A DNA stretch of 64,000 bases from contig NC_085116.1 in assembly GCF_030269925.1 (NCBI RefSeq), positions 13,454,001-13,518,000 on the forward strand, written 5' to 3'. The notes beneath the pieces were generated by a model. The model saw nothing but the letters and a program-made list of their open reading frames with translations. It was not told the DNA's origin and made no database searches. This document shows, in pieces, positions 32,401 to 42,140 of the stretch (within the stretch, counting starts at the first letter, position 1; the number at the start of each line of letters is the position of its first letter). Source of the DNA: Bombyx mori. Its lineage: Eukaryota > Arthropoda > Insecta > Lepidoptera > Bombycidae. The translations under genes and the position numbers were made by a program.

Positions 32401-32691
32401 GTTCGGAGAAAAGTACGCCCCGATCACGACGGTCCCGTCGATCCTAGCCGCGACGTACCCGGGTCCCCTGGCCACCATATCCAAGGGGGGTAACGCCGCG
32501 GACTGTCTTAGTACTATGGCCACGGAGCCGTTGACGTCCCCCATCCAGCAGTCCTGGTCGGTGGGGACGAAGTACGGCTCCGCGGCGACAGCGACGTCGA
32601 TTGACCACTCCGCCATGGTGTGGACGAGGAGATCCTGTGCCCTGGCGGAGTGGTTCAAATTGCACTGGAGGAAGCGGTGGACGCAACCCAT
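29443..32691 (-). CDS. R1-clade ORF2: endonuclease / reverse transcriptase (element 2)
   Basis: An intact 1082-aa protein co-linear with the element 1 copy. Endonuclease residues N11, E38, D127/N129 (here AGDFNAK) and S202-D203-H204 are present. Reverse-transcriptase motifs GVPQGSVLGP and YADD (690-693) and the C-terminal CCHC (980-999) are unchanged. The few differences (for example D54N, L128F, K459R, V678I) are mostly conservative, as expected if both copies descend from recently active parents. Its ATG shares one base with the ORF1 stop. Confidence 0.93.
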   Translation of the reverse strand: MGCVHRFLQCNLNHSARAQDLLVHTMAEWSIDVAVAAEPYFVPTDQDCWMGDVNGSVAIVLRQSAALPPLDMVARGPGYVAARIDGTVVIGAYFSPNRSLAEFERFLGGLEALLHRLGSRPVIVAGDFNAKCTAWGSPRTDARGEALSEWAIATGLCLLNRGTVATCVRWNGESHVDVTFASPSAVRRTRGWRVLEGAETLSDHRYVRFELSASSLSSSSAAGARGEEELPQGASRSFPRWALKRMNKELLMEAAAVAAWAPKPARLADVDAEVDWFRGTMANICDAAMPRVGPRAPRGGAFWWSPEIARLREECVRARRRSARHRRRRRRDAAFAETAAQLHADCRQKQTALQLAIGEAKKQSMKTLLESLDEDPWGRPYKMVRRKLQPWALPVTERLQPRQLREIVSALFPPAAGGDFEPPQMDATWGTPPRRPSVPAAEEPPPPITGAEIHAAVSRMRAKDAAPGPDGVHGRVWSLAFEALGDRLGGLFEACLESGRFPSKWKTGRLVLLRKDGRPADSPAGYRPIVLLDEAGKMLERIVAARIVRHLTETGPDLSAEQYGFREGRSTIDAILRVRALSDEAVSRGGVAMALSLDVRNAFNTLPWSVIAGALEYHGVPAYLRRLIGSYLEGRSIQCIGHGGAMYRFPVERGVPQGSVLGPLLWNIGYDWVLRGVIRGPLPGLSVICYADDTLVVAPGRDYRESARLACAGVAHVVTRIRRLGLEVALDKTQALLFHGPGRAPPLGAHLVIGGVRVGVGVTGLRYLGLELDGRWNFRAHFAKLGPRLMATAGSLSRLLPNVGGPDQVARRLYMGVVRSMALYGAPVWCHALTRQNVAALRRPQRAIAVRAIRGYRTVSFEAACLLAGAPPWDLEAEALAADYRWRSDLRSRGEGRPSEGVVRARRLHSRRSVLEAWSRRLADPSAGLRTVEAVRPVLADWVGRDRGCLTFRLTQMLTGHGCFGRYLFKIAGREPTAQCHHCADRDEEDTAEHTLARCSGFDEQRAALVAVIGEDLSLPRVVATMLGSDASWKAMLDFCESTISQKEAAERERESSSLSAPIRRRRAGGRRREYARTSRPL

Positions 32692-32693
32692 TA
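32689..32693 (-). promoter_or_regulatory. TAATG stop/start overlap, ORF1-ORF2 (element 2)
   Basis: Identical to the overlap in element 1. Its conservation in both copies supports a functional coupling signal. Confidence 0.85.
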
Positions 32694-35054
32694 CGGGGCT
32701 ACGTCCATCGCTCCCTCGTCTGTCCCGCCCTGCGGCTCGTCTGGTGCCGCGGCGGGAACTGACTCGCCGGCTGCCCTTATTGCAGCCGGCCTCTCCTTCT
32801 TTTTATTTTTCTTGCCGCCCCTCCTCGTTTTGGTAGAGGAGGGGGCGGACTTACACGCCGGGCCCCCGGCCCGGTGGTCGGCCTTCCTTTTAGCCGCGTC
32901 GCACAAGACGCAGTGCGGCGCGGCTGTGGTGCAGGAGGCTGCCTTGTGCCCCGGTTGGCCGCAGCGGAAACACAGATCGCTGCGGTCCACGGTCGAGGGG
33001 CACTTGGCGAGGCCGTGGCCAGTGCCGAAGCACCGAAGACAACGCCACGGCCTGCTCTCCTGCAGTTGCACGTGGGCCACTACCCAGCCCACGCGCAGCC
33101 ATCCAGGGCTGTCCGAAGGCCGACCCTGCGGAGGGGTGGCCAGGAGGTTCGCCGTTACTACCGGGCAACGCGCCCACGCCGTCCGGGTTCCGGAGTACGT
33201 CGCCCGGAGCTCCCCGACTTTGACGTCGGCGAGGGCGCAGTTGCCCTGCGACGCGATGGCCGCGGCGACCTCCTCTTTCGTGGCGCACTCGTCGAGGCCC
33301 GTGATTTTTACTTCCCCCATCTTCACGGGCCGCGCGATGCGCACCACCTCGGGGTCCGGCAGGATCTCCCTCAGCCGGGCCGCCAATTTTTCGGCCGCGG
33401 CGTTTGTGTTGGGGCCGGGGCACTCTATAAGACGAGCCCCGTTGGCCGTCTGCCGGACCTTGATGCCCCCCTCCACGCCGAGGGCGTCCACATTCACGCC
33501 GCCACGCGCCTGGGTCATCACCTCGTGGTAGGTGATGCCCTTTTCTTTGCCGGCCGGCAGCAGCTCCACTACCACTGCAGCCGACCGCGGGGCGCGCGGC
33601 CTCCTTCTACCAGTTCGGCCCCTCGGCTCCGCTCGACCCTCTTGGCGGGGAGCGGCGGCCGCAGGGGTGGGCTTGGGGCGTGGCGCAGGAGGCGCCGCCA
33701 CCTTTTTGGGCCCACGCCGCACTACCGTCGTCCAGGCCTCATCCATGTTGGCCGGGGCGGGGGGCAGTGGGCGGGGCTGGGGGGTCAGTGCCGGTTTGGC
33801 GGCGTTGACGCCTCCCTTCTTCTTTGTCCGGCTCCTGCCGGGCCCTGCTTTCGCAGGCTGGGGCGGGGCAGGAGCGGACGCCGATTTTCTTGTAGGGGCC
33901 GTGGGTGCCGGCACCCCCGCAGCCGCAGGTGTAGGTCTAGCCGCAGCGGAAGTTCGCGCGGGTGTTGTTTTTATCTTCTGGCTGGGCTGCACCTTCCTGC
34001 GGGGCGCCGGCACAGGCGCACTGCTTTTCGCTTCATGGGCGAGGGGCGGTCTCGCGCGCTCCACGTTGGAGCTACGTGCCTCCTGTATTAGGAGCTGCCG
34101 CCTCAGCTCCTCGGCCTCATTGGCCTCTTCGGTCTCGAGCGGAGTAGGTACAGGGGCCGAGTTGCACTGCTTCTCGATTAGGTCGTTGACCAGTGTGCGC
34201 AACTCGGCCAAGTCCACCTTCATCTGCCCGTTCTCAGCGCGAAGATGACCGTTCTCCGCGCTGATTTGGGCCAGTCGGGCGTGCAGCAGGTCCACCGATT
34301 TGCGCAGACCTTCCGTCTCCCCATCCTTGGTGCGCTCCAACACCTCCACCATTACCTCCTCCATGGAGGAGGCGGCCGATTTTAGGGCCCGCACATAGTC
34401 GCCCTTTAGGCCTGCACTCGACTTCGTCGCCACCGTAGAAACAATTTTTTGGCTGATGCCATATCTACGGAGGGGGTCATAGGGACCCACCTCTGTCAGG
34501 GAGCGCTCCAGTCGCTCGACCTCTCCAACCGTTGCCAACCGTTTATGTGCCTCACGGCAGGCGGCCCTGGACTGCGCCGAGGAGGCAGCATCCAGTCCGC
34601 AAGATGCTCTTTTGTCAAAGCCGGTGGCGGGCGACGCCGCAGCAGTCGCCGGCCCTTCCGCCAACGCCAAGTACTTGGCGCTGGTAGGCTCTCCTTCCGA
34701 GGAGTCGGACGGAGGGACAGATGCCGGCTGACGAGCCGACTTCCTCTTCCGTCTAGTGCGCTGTCGAGCACTGTCCACGAACAGCGCTGGCGTCTCCCGC
34801 CCACTGGACGCGTCGCCCCTTGCGGAGCTCCGCGCCGAGTAGAGCGAGATCAGGCTCTCGCAGCGTTCGAGGCGCACGGTGGGGACTCTGTCCCTTACGC
34901 GACCCGTGCTGTCGCCCCCTTCGTCGTGGCAATGTTTGCCCCCCCCAGAAACGGTGGGGCAGCGTGCGGCCGATCGCTCGACCGCACGGAGGGATTCTCC
35001 CCCCGCGGAGCGGGAGGTACCCTCCTGGGGTAATAAATTTTGAACAGGTGCCAT
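32691..35054 (-). CDS. R1-clade ORF1: gag-like nucleic-acid-binding protein (element 2)
   Basis: 787 aa from the ATG at 35054; the frame is closed just upstream. The N-terminal ~150 residues (LLPQEGTSRSAGGESLRAVE..) and the C-terminal part from KAGPGRSRTKKKGG onward nearly match element 1. The middle, including the coiled coil (LAQISAENGHLRAENGQMKV) and the Pro/Ala linker, is clearly diverged and shorter. Zinc knuckles lie at ~672-685, 695-708 and 715-734. The role is as in element 1: binding and packaging the element RNA. Confidence 0.88.
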   Translation of the reverse strand: MAPVQNLLPQEGTSRSAGGESLRAVERSAARCPTVSGGGKHCHDEGGDSTGRVRDRVPTVRLERCESLISLYSARSSARGDASSGRETPALFVDSARQRTRRKRKSARQPASVPPSDSSEGEPTSAKYLALAEGPATAAASPATGFDKRASCGLDAASSAQSRAACREAHKRLATVGEVERLERSLTEVGPYDPLRRYGISQKIVSTVATKSSAGLKGDYVRALKSAASSMEEVMVEVLERTKDGETEGLRKSVDLLHARLAQISAENGHLRAENGQMKVDLAELRTLVNDLIEKQCNSAPVPTPLETEEANEAEELRRQLLIQEARSSNVERARPPLAHEAKSSAPVPAPRRKVQPSQKIKTTPARTSAAARPTPAAAGVPAPTAPTRKSASAPAPPQPAKAGPGRSRTKKKGGVNAAKPALTPQPRPLPPAPANMDEAWTTVVRRGPKKVAAPPAPRPKPTPAAAAPRQEGRAEPRGRTGRRRPRAPRSAAVVVELLPAGKEKGITYHEVMTQARGGVNVDALGVEGGIKVRQTANGARLIECPGPNTNAAAEKLAARLREILPDPEVVRIARPVKMGEVKITGLDECATKEEVAAAIASQGNCALADVKVGELRATYSGTRTAWARCPVVTANLLATPPQGRPSDSPGWLRVGWVVAHVQLQESRPWRCLRCFGTGHGLAKCPSTVDRSDLCFRCGQPGHKAASCTTAAPHCVLCDAAKRKADHRAGGPACKSAPSSTKTRRGGKKNKKKERPAAIRAAGESVPAAAPDEPQGGTDEGAMDVAP

Positions 35055-35079
35055 TTTTTCATGTTTCCTTTTTGATTAA

Positions 35080-35098
35080 CCAGGGGTCGGTCCCCTGG
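35080..35098 (-). other. Hairpin upstream of ORF1 start (element 2)
   Basis: CCAGGGG / CCCCTGG stem with loop TCGGT, the same as at 28073-28091. Confidence 0.6.
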
Positions 35099-36000
35099 GG
35101 TCTGGTTGGTACCCTCGGGACTGGACTCCCTCCAGCCATTCATCCCATCGCCGGGCACCAGAGCTTAGGATTGGGGCATTTTTTAAAGAGGTTTACGTCC
35201 TCGCGGCCCCGTGCCTCGCGGCAGCGGCCCCCGTCCCCCACGCGGTGAGGATTACGGGTTGGCCGGCGGCCCGCCAAGTGCAACGAGCAACACGACAGAC
35301 CACCGCCCGACGCTCAAAAGAGCAACAACCACGACGCCACGCCGGTATACCGGTACCCCCCTCTGGAGGGCGTGCCCCTGTAGCCGAAGCCGGGGACATG
35401 GCGACCAGTGGCCGGAAGATGCATAAGCAACGCCGGCTCACTACTCCATCAAAAGGCAGACCAAAAGTGGCCCACCGTCACCCATGGGCTACGTCCGAAA
35501 CGGGTCGGACGTGACCCGAAAAACAAAAAGGGGGAAGAAAGGGGGCAAGAGAGGGAGCCCGAGCGTCTCCAGGAGGAACACCCTTCAGCGAGTGAAGGGC
35601 GTGGAGAGCCCGCAACTCCCCCTGCTGGTTTTGGTCCGCGTCATCCGATCTCTTTCGTTGCAAAGCCTAACTAACCTAACTTTGTTATTTTTTTATTTTA
35701 CAAGCGTTACTGTGCAATGATCGTGCGGTTTGTTAAACAAGCTCTTAACCCACAGACACAGCCCACTGAGTTTCTCGCCGAATCTTCTCAGTGCTCTTGC
35801 TGGGGCCAATGTTAGCACCACTCCGGTTTGAGCCCCGTGAGCTCATCTACACGTTAGGGAGAAGCTGATGTGAGGTTTTATGGTGTTGAGGGCTTATTAT
35901 GCGTTCTCCTCTGGAAACCTCATCAGAGTGGTCAATAAAACACTGAGTATAAATTATATGTTTATTCGCGCAGCGACCGCGGTGGATCGCTGCACTTTAA

Positions 36001-37578
36001 CCACTGCATGATTTTTTTTTTTTTTTTTTATGATTGAAGGATTACTGGTGGCCCGGAGGCCTTTCCAGTTTCACCAGGACAGGTGGGCGAGCAAAGGCTC
36101 AGCCAGGAGGGGTGGGATTTGCTAACAGCTACCCGAGCGCCTCCGAAGGAGACCTAACAGCTCAAGAGCAGCTGCTTCGCGAATGAATCTACTACCGGAT
36201 CGGAATCGCGACCCGCTGAGAAGATCCGGCGAGAAACTCAGCGAGCTGATTCATGGGTTAGGTTGCACGGCGAACTCTTTGTCGAGTTCGACGAGTACGG
36301 TTACCGAGGTCCCTAAGCCTGCTCCTAGAGCTGAAGGCGTCTAGTGCGAAGGTTATTGGATCTGATGGATCCGTAAGGACGTGTCTAGGGCGTCGACGGT
36401 GACTGGCTCCTGCATGATCAGGATTCGGGGAGTAGTCAGCGGCGGCTACGATAAGGCGATTATCATGACGCATAGCCTTATCGAAGTACCGTTCCGACGC
36501 TGACTTCATGTATTTCTGTATAGATTCGAGGCCCAGGTCGTCGTGTAGGTCAACGTTCCTCACGAACCACGGAGCTCCGACGGCTAACCTGCAAAAGCGG
36601 GATTGTAGAGATTGAAGGGTGTCTATGTGCGTGCGGGCCGCGTGAGCGAACACCACACTCGCGTAAGTCATGACGGGCCTTATGCAAGTTTTGTAAAGTG
36701 TCACCTTGTTCCGAAGGGACATTTTACTCCGCTTACAAATCATGGGGTAGAGTCTACCGAGAATAAACGCGGCACGGTCACGGACTGATTTTATATGCGG
36801 GCGGAATGTCATCGATGCATCCAGGGTAACGCCCAGGTACTTGACCTTCCTGGCCCAGGGTATGGATTGACTAAAGAGAGTAATCGGGGGTGTGAGATTC
36901 CTCCTCCTAATACGGGAGGAAATCCGTGTGGAGCTTCCCCTCTGAAAGAGCACCGCAGTACTTTTCGCTGGGTTGATGTCTATGCGCCATTTTCGGAACC
37001 ACTGTCCTAGGGCTAGGGCTGCGCTCTGAAGCTTCTTCGCGATTAGGGACTTGTTTCTACTGGAATAGTAAACAGTCGTGTCGTCGGCGAATAAAGCTAA
37101 ATGGGTCGGCGGCGACCGGGGAATATCGTTAACGAATAAGCTAAATAGGAGGGGTGAGAGGACAGAGCCTTGCGGGACTCCAGCTGTGAGAGGTCGTGGG
37201 GAGGAGCGGGTTCCCTCGACTCGATATCGAAAAGAGCGGTTCGACAAGAAGTCCCGTATGATGAGCACGAGACTATCCGGCACACCCATGTTGAATAGTT
37301 TGAAAATCAAACCGTTGTGCCAGACTTTGTCGAACGCTTTTGCGACGTCGAAGAAGAGAGCTCCCGTGTATAACGGTTTTGGTCGATTAAGCCCCACAAG
37401 AATGTGCTCCGTGAGGCGGTGCACCTGTTGAACGCATGAGTGATTTGTACGGAATCCGAATTGTTCATCGATGAGAATGCCCTTGGATGAGACGAAGTCT
37501 CTGAGGCGTTTGTAGAGCAGACGCTCATACAGTTTGCCTAGAGACATGAGGAGGCTAATCGGGCGGTCCACTGCATGA
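36001..37578 (-). mobile_element. Jockey-type LINE (family 1), 5'-truncated, nested insertion with 11-bp TSD
   Basis: Insert 36012-37567 on the minus strand: poly(A) of about 18 nt (T at 36012-36029), 3' UTR (36030-36257) and the C-terminal ~437 codons of the polymerase. It is flanked by CCACTGCATGA at 36001-36011 and 37568-37578. It interrupts the family 2 LINE. The 5' truncation falls within the reverse-transcriptase domain, exactly at the TSD. Confidence 0.9.
36258..37568 (-). pseudogene. Jockey-type reverse transcriptase, 5'-truncated but open
   Basis: About 436 codons without a stop, starting mid-domain at DRPISLL because the element is truncated; the frame has no true ATG at its head. 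Visible motifs: GFRTNHSCVQQV, D in FFDVAKAFDKVWH, GVPQGSVLSPLLFSLFVNDI and catalytic FADD, followed by the thumb and a basic C-terminus ending RRTRQRVRRAT. The endonuclease and ORF1 are missing, so it cannot move. The absence of frameshifts points to recent insertion. Confidence 0.9.
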
Positions 37579-37689
37579 CTCGTATGCTGCTCATTACTGT
37601 ATGCACAATAACTGCATAGTAAGCGAAGCGGGGCGGGGTATCATTCCCCTACACTGATATAGGCTCTCAAGGCTATCGGCATAGGTAGG

Positions 37690-37778
<89 letters not shown>
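37690..37778 (+). repeat. 89-nt uninterrupted poly(A)
   Basis: Pure A tract forming the 3' tail of the family 2 Jockey-type LINE, directly followed by its TSD. Confidence 0.95.
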
Positions 37779-37781
<3 letters not shown>

Positions 37782-37791
37782 AAACAAGCTC

Positions 37792-38112
37792 ACTTTACCT
37801 AATAACTGTTACAAGCGAAGCGGCGTCAAAAAACTAGTGGCCGAATATATCCGTCATAGATCAACACAGAAGGAGATCTGTTTCATGTTGTTTTGAGTTT
37901 AGAAGCAAATATTTATGGTTGCAACATAAATAACATCTTAATCAATCGATGTGGATATTATACGGTTCGAATGTTACATTGTTTAAAATTACGATGCTAT
38001 GTAATATTTTTGATGCATTTTAAATCGTAGTATGAACAAAGAGGCCAAAGAACAAAGAATGGGTGCAACATAAACTTTCTGGGTTAATTCTGTTTTATTT
38101 GTTTATTTGAAT
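37792..38112. other. AT-rich region, no gene seen
   Basis: No feature recognised. Confidence 0.4.
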
Positions 38113-38330
38113 TGGGATTGTTGGTGACCCGGGGGACTTTGCAGCTAAACCAGGACGCATGGACGAGCATGGGCTGAGCCAGGAGGAGTGGTTATTACTA
38201 CAAGCTTTCCGAGCGCCTCCGAACGGGATTTACTAGGGTAAAATCACTTACTTTGCGAATACAATGGGATCTATCACGGGATCAGAATCCGGACATCCCG
38301 AGAATGTTTATCGTAAAATTCAGCTGGCTC
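38113..38330 (-). mobile_element. Jockey-type LINE (family 1), old 3' UTR relic
   Basis: Keeps the order of the 36030-36230 region: GGTGACCCGGGGGACTTTGC, ACCAGGACGCATGGACGAGC, GCTGAGCCAGGAGGAGTGG, CGAGCGCCTCCGAACGGGA and ATCAGAATCCGG. Many substitutions. Non-coding. Confidence 0.7.
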
Positions 38331-39189
38331 ACATTATGTATATATGTAAATATATTATAAATTAGCGCCAATACTTTCAGCCTTATTTATTGCGAGAAAA
38401 AATGCATTGATACATGCATTGCATTGATATGCATGATTACATTCATCTAACCGCTATTTTAAAATACGGTCTCTACCGAGACTAGATTTTCGCAGTCGAA
38501 ATTTGCCAATAGAAAAATGTCGGGATATAAAAGATAACTGGCCCACTGTACTCATATCAAGCGATATATGTACCATTTACTGTAAGAAAATTACACGCTT
38601 GGCCGTATTCACGAACAACTTCCACAATTTCGGAATAAAAGCATGTTCTTAAAAAGCAAAACCGTAAATTTATTTTGCCTAATTTCCCTTAGAAAGTGTA
38701 ATAGTCGGTTTTATTATCCATCGGTATGTATAGCGTGTATTCTTTCTTTTTTTGTCGCAAAATCCAGCATTCCTGTTCGAAGCTTGGGACAATCTTAATA
38801 CAATTGAGACTCCCTTATCATGTCGCAAAGTGAGTGGTGGTATTCAAATTGACCTTTAGATACCGGTACCAATTTTAGTCTAAAAAACAAGCAAATTTTT
38901 CTTTGATTTTTGATGGCAATGGTGTTAATACAAGATTAAGTTTGTTAGTAATATTGAAACGATTTTGATTCTACCTGTACTTTATTAGTCGCATTAGCAT
39001 AGCGCTCGGGATCGTTCGACGTGGCTCGACGTGATTTTAATCTCCGCCCATCAAGCCTTTCTTGTGGCTTATAGTGAGTAGTACTATCGAGTACAACACG
39101 ATAATACAGTACATATAAACAGATAAAATTTGCAACTCCATCATTCTTTAGTTAATACATGCACAACACAAACGATGTCAATTGGTGAC
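38331..39189. other. AT-rich region, no gene seen
   Basis: About 860 bp. No motif or repeat recognised. Confidence 0.45.
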
Positions 39190-39438
39190 ATTTTTTTTTT
39201 CCTACCTGTACTGATAGCCTTGAGAGGCTATTTCAGCTTCATTCTACCGTGTGTAGGTGAGCTCACGGGACTCAAACCGGAGTGTTGCTAACACTGACTC
39301 TAGCAAGAGCAGTGCTTCGCAGAATCTAGCACCGGATCGGGAACGCGACCCACCGAGAAGATCCGGCGAGAAACTCAGTGGGCTGTGTCTATGGGTTAAT
39401 TCGCTCGTTGAGCCCTTCGTCGCAAGCAACGGGTTCGA
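39190..39438 (-). mobile_element. Jockey-type LINE (family 2), 3' UTR copy
   Basis: T run, CCTACCTGTACTGATAGCC, GTGAGCTCACGGGACTCAAA, CAAGAGCAGTGCTTCGCAGA, GAGAAACTCAGTGGGCTGTG and CGTCGCAAGCAACGGGTTCG match 63380-63628 closely. It breaks at 39438, where a truncated Bm1 begins with no spacer. Confidence 0.88.
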
Positions 39439-39530
39439 TTGAACGAGCTCACAGACCGGTTGGTATGTGGTTACTGGAGCCAATTAACGTTACAAATATG
39501 CGCCCACTTTGAGACAGTGAAATATAAGTC
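39439..39530 (-). mobile_element. Bm1 SINE fragment
   Basis: GAACGAGCTCACAGACCGG, GTGGTTACTGGAGCC and TATGCGCCCACTTTGAGAC. It lacks the A tail, being fused directly to the LINE relic. Confidence 0.65.
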
Positions 39531-39671
39531 TCAATTGCATTGAATGGTGGCTCTTCAAATAGGAACCGAGAACTACTTTGCAAACAGATGTAGGCAGGTT
39601 AGCTACCCTTACGAAGTTGGCTTACCGCCAATAATTTGGCGTCATCCTCCATAAAACTACGTATTTAGTGT

Positions 39672-39797
39672 AGCGTTTTGTTTGCTTAGATGTGTGGACG
39701 AGTTCATAGCCCGCTTGGTGTTCAATGGTTACTGGAGCCCACAGACATCTACAACGTAAATGTGCCACCCACCTTGAGATATAAGTTCTAAGGTATA
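39672..39797 (-). mobile_element. Bm1 SINE, 3' half
   Basis: TTTGCTTAGATGTGTGGACG, the CATAGCCCGC block, CCCACAGACATCTACAACGT and CCACCCACCTTGAGATATAA, stopping at TTCTAAGG. Confidence 0.88.
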
Positions 39798-40097
39798 TAC
39801 TAAACTTTATTATAAATTTCTTCTTGTTCTTGCCACACATAATGTGAGGTCATCAGCACAGCATATCCCTTTATGATGCTGCATAGCGATTTGACATTCA
39901 TTTTATGACGGGCCTATCTGGGACAAATCTCCAGTACTATATCCATTGCAACACGCCAAGCAGGGTCTTTCTTTTCTGTTTCATGTTTTTGTGTTTTCTC
40001 TACTTCATCCGTTTTTTATTTTACGATTTGCATTTTTACTATTATTAAAATTTATACTAAAATTTTATTTTTAAATATATACAATTAAATAGATAAT
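39798..40097. other. AT-rich region, no gene seen
   Basis: No feature recognised. Confidence 0.4.
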
Positions 40098-40442
40098 TCG
40101 TCGTGACCTATAGGATAAGTCGTCGGGTGCATTCGTATCTAGCGATGCACCGGTGTTCAAATCCCGCCGGCGTGTACCAATTTTTCAAATGAAATAGTTA
40201 CTTAACAACAACAAATGTTCGCGATTGACTTCCACGGTGAAGGAATAACTGCCTATATCAGCCGTGAAGCAGTAATGCGTTTCGGTTTGAAGGGTGGGGC
40301 AGTTGTTGTAACTATACTGAGACTTTAGAACTCATATCTTAAGGTGGATGGCGACATTTACGTTGTAGATGTCTATGGGCTACGGTAACCACTTAACATC
40401 AGGTGGGCTATGAGAGTCCACCCATCAATGCAATAAAAAAAA
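40098..40442 (+). mobile_element. Bm1 SINE with tRNA-like head
   Basis: Head: TCGTCGTGACCTATAGGATA (A-box region), GGTGCATTCGTATCTAGCG and a B box GTTCAAATCC at 40155-40164. A linker CGATTGACTTCCACGGTGAA follows. Then the body from GCCTATATCAGCCGTGAAGC to a poly(A) after CAATGCAAT. The 5' end of the body (ACTGGTGGTAGG) is deleted. Confidence 0.88.
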
Positions 40443-41739
40443 AATAAAAAACCAAGCATTTTACTTGACTGACCCACGACTCCACGACGGGTTCGATTTC
40501 CGTTCGCAACCTTCATCTTTACATACATACCTAATTGATAATCGAGGTCTATGTGTTGCAAGCGACACTCATAAAACAGAAAAATCTTAGCTTGGGACCG
40601 CCATATGTGGAATACGTTCACCGGCTTAATATAAATTGCTAACATCACGAACAATTTCATTTACATTTGAATAAGAAAGCCTTGCAGACAATGACTAAGA
40701 ATGTAAAACTGCTGACAATGAAAATGATCTCAATTATAATCGCAAACTAACAATGATGAGCAAAATAAGCGATTTACAGCAAGCGTTAACCTTTATTAAA
40801 AGCCGTAGTAATTAGTTTAATACTCATCAAAACTATATCCAAGTCGAACTAAGCCCGTTGCATTTGTAGAGCATTCAGATAATTAATCAGCTTTAAAATT
40901 TAAGAGATGAATAGCAATGGTTATTGTTGCCTGTTTCCGCTACCTATCATACGTTCTGGCGTAATATTTTACTCAAATGCTCAAACTGATTAATCAAATT
41001 AGGCATCCACTAAATGTCTTACAAAAAGTATTGTATATGAAACACTTGAGTTGATAAAACATTTAGTCATACAGTAGTATTAGTTAGGTAAGGGTATTAT
41101 AATTCGGATGAGTTTTAGCTCGGAGTTGCTTAATGAGCTTAACCTTCTTCCTCACATCGCCAAAGACTTCCAATATTGATGAAAAGCTTCAGGTTGGGAC
41201 CAAAAGATAAATAGTTTAGGTTGTAACAGAACTGTGAGTGGAGCAATTTATGCTCTCGTCACAAGCCTTAATCAATTTACAGGAAACACATTGTTAAATA
41301 CATAAGTATCACCAATAAACATAATTGAATTATCATAGCCCTGTACACTACTGCAAGTAAAGTATCTTCCAAAAAACTACATCACCTTTTATTATTAACC
41401 TTTTACGATCACACGCCTTAAACTATGAGTACATTCAAACTGTTGTGGAAATTCGAACATAACACTCGAAATTGCACGAGTAAAATTAGTTTTTGACGAA
41501 TTTACATTTTACAGAGACTACAGAGTGCATGTGTGCTAGACGGTTCCATTTGCGACCCATTAACACGGAGACGCAATCCCGCCACAATCAGATAAACTCA
41601 CCGCATGCCGGGCGGTCGGAAGAAGACCGCTATAATTGCAACGTAGACCGGGTTTTAGCGGGAATTTCGCGCACGAAAACTGGATTTCGACGAGAATTTT
41701 GAACAGATATATATCCTTAAAGTATTTAGGTGACATTAC
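40443..41739. other. AT-rich region, no gene seen
   Basis: About 1.3 kb. Two opposite frames around 41493-41751 share a GC-richer patch (41560-41700) that I cannot identify. Confidence 0.45.
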
Positions 41740-42140
41740 AACACAGCTCACCTGGTGTTAAGTAAGTGACATCTACAACATAAATGCGCCACATACCTTA
41801 AGATATAAGTTATAAGGCCTCAAGTATAGTTACAACGGCTGCCCCACCCTTCAAACCGAAACGCATTACTGCTTCACGGCAGAAATAGGCAGGGTGGTGG
41901 TACCTACCCGTGCGGGCTCACAAGAAGTCCTACCACCAGTAATTACGCAAATTATAATTTTGCGGGTTTTATTTTTGTTACACGATTTTATTTATTCCTT
42001 CACCGTAGAAGTCAATCGTGAGCATTTTTTGAGTACGTATTTCATTATAAAAATTGGTACCCGCCAGCGAGATTCGAACACCAGTGCATCGCTCGATACG
42101 AATGCACCGGACGTCTTATCCTTTAGGCCACGACGACTTC
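41740..42140 (-). mobile_element. Bm1 SINE, full structure with tRNA-like head
   Basis: The body on the plus strand runs CACAGCTCACCTGGTGTTAA to AAGTCCTACCACCAGTAATT. Then the linker AATTATAATTTTGCGGGTTT and GAAGTCAATCGTGAGCATT. Then the head: GGGATTCGAACACC-like B box (here GAGATTCGAACACC), GCTCGATACGAATGCACCGG and TAGGCCACGACGACTTC. A small deletion in the tail removes part of the TGGTTACTGGAGCC block. Confidence 0.9.

Larger units (their letters stand above)
28902..35673 (-). mobile_element. R1-clade non-LTR retrotransposon, element 2 (5'-truncated in the UTR)
   Basis: Same organisation as element 1: poly(A) of 27 nt (28902-28928 as T), 3' UTR of 514 nt (28929-29442), ORF2, ORF1 and a 5' UTR that matches element 1 up to 35673. 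There it stops within the loop of the 5' hairpin. Both ORFs are open. The right flank (ACCTAACTTTGTTATT..) does not contain TGAAACAATAACC, so no TSD is visible at this end. ORF2 is about 98.6% identical to element 1 by my count of ~15 changes. Confidence 0.9.
35732..37791 (+). mobile_element. Jockey-type LINE (family 2), 3' end with TSD and 89-nt poly(A), split by a nested LINE
   Basis: The outer insertion runs 35745-36011 and 37579-37778. Its left part has CCCACTGAGTTTCTCGCCG, TCTTGCTGG and GAGCCCCGTGAGCTCATCTA, the plus-strand 3' UTR of family 2. Its right part ends CTCTCAAGGCTATCGGC, TAGGTAGG and 89 A. It is flanked by perfect GTTAAACAAGCTC at 35732-35744 and 37779-37791. The unbroken A tract and intact TSD suggest a young insertion, yet it already hosts another LINE. 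No coding part is left. Confidence 0.85.

Noticed and set aside
40155..40164. Possible tRNA gene from A/B-box-like sequence
   Set aside because: The sequence is the tRNA-derived head of a Bm1 copy. It lacks a complete cloverleaf and is followed by the SINE linker and body.
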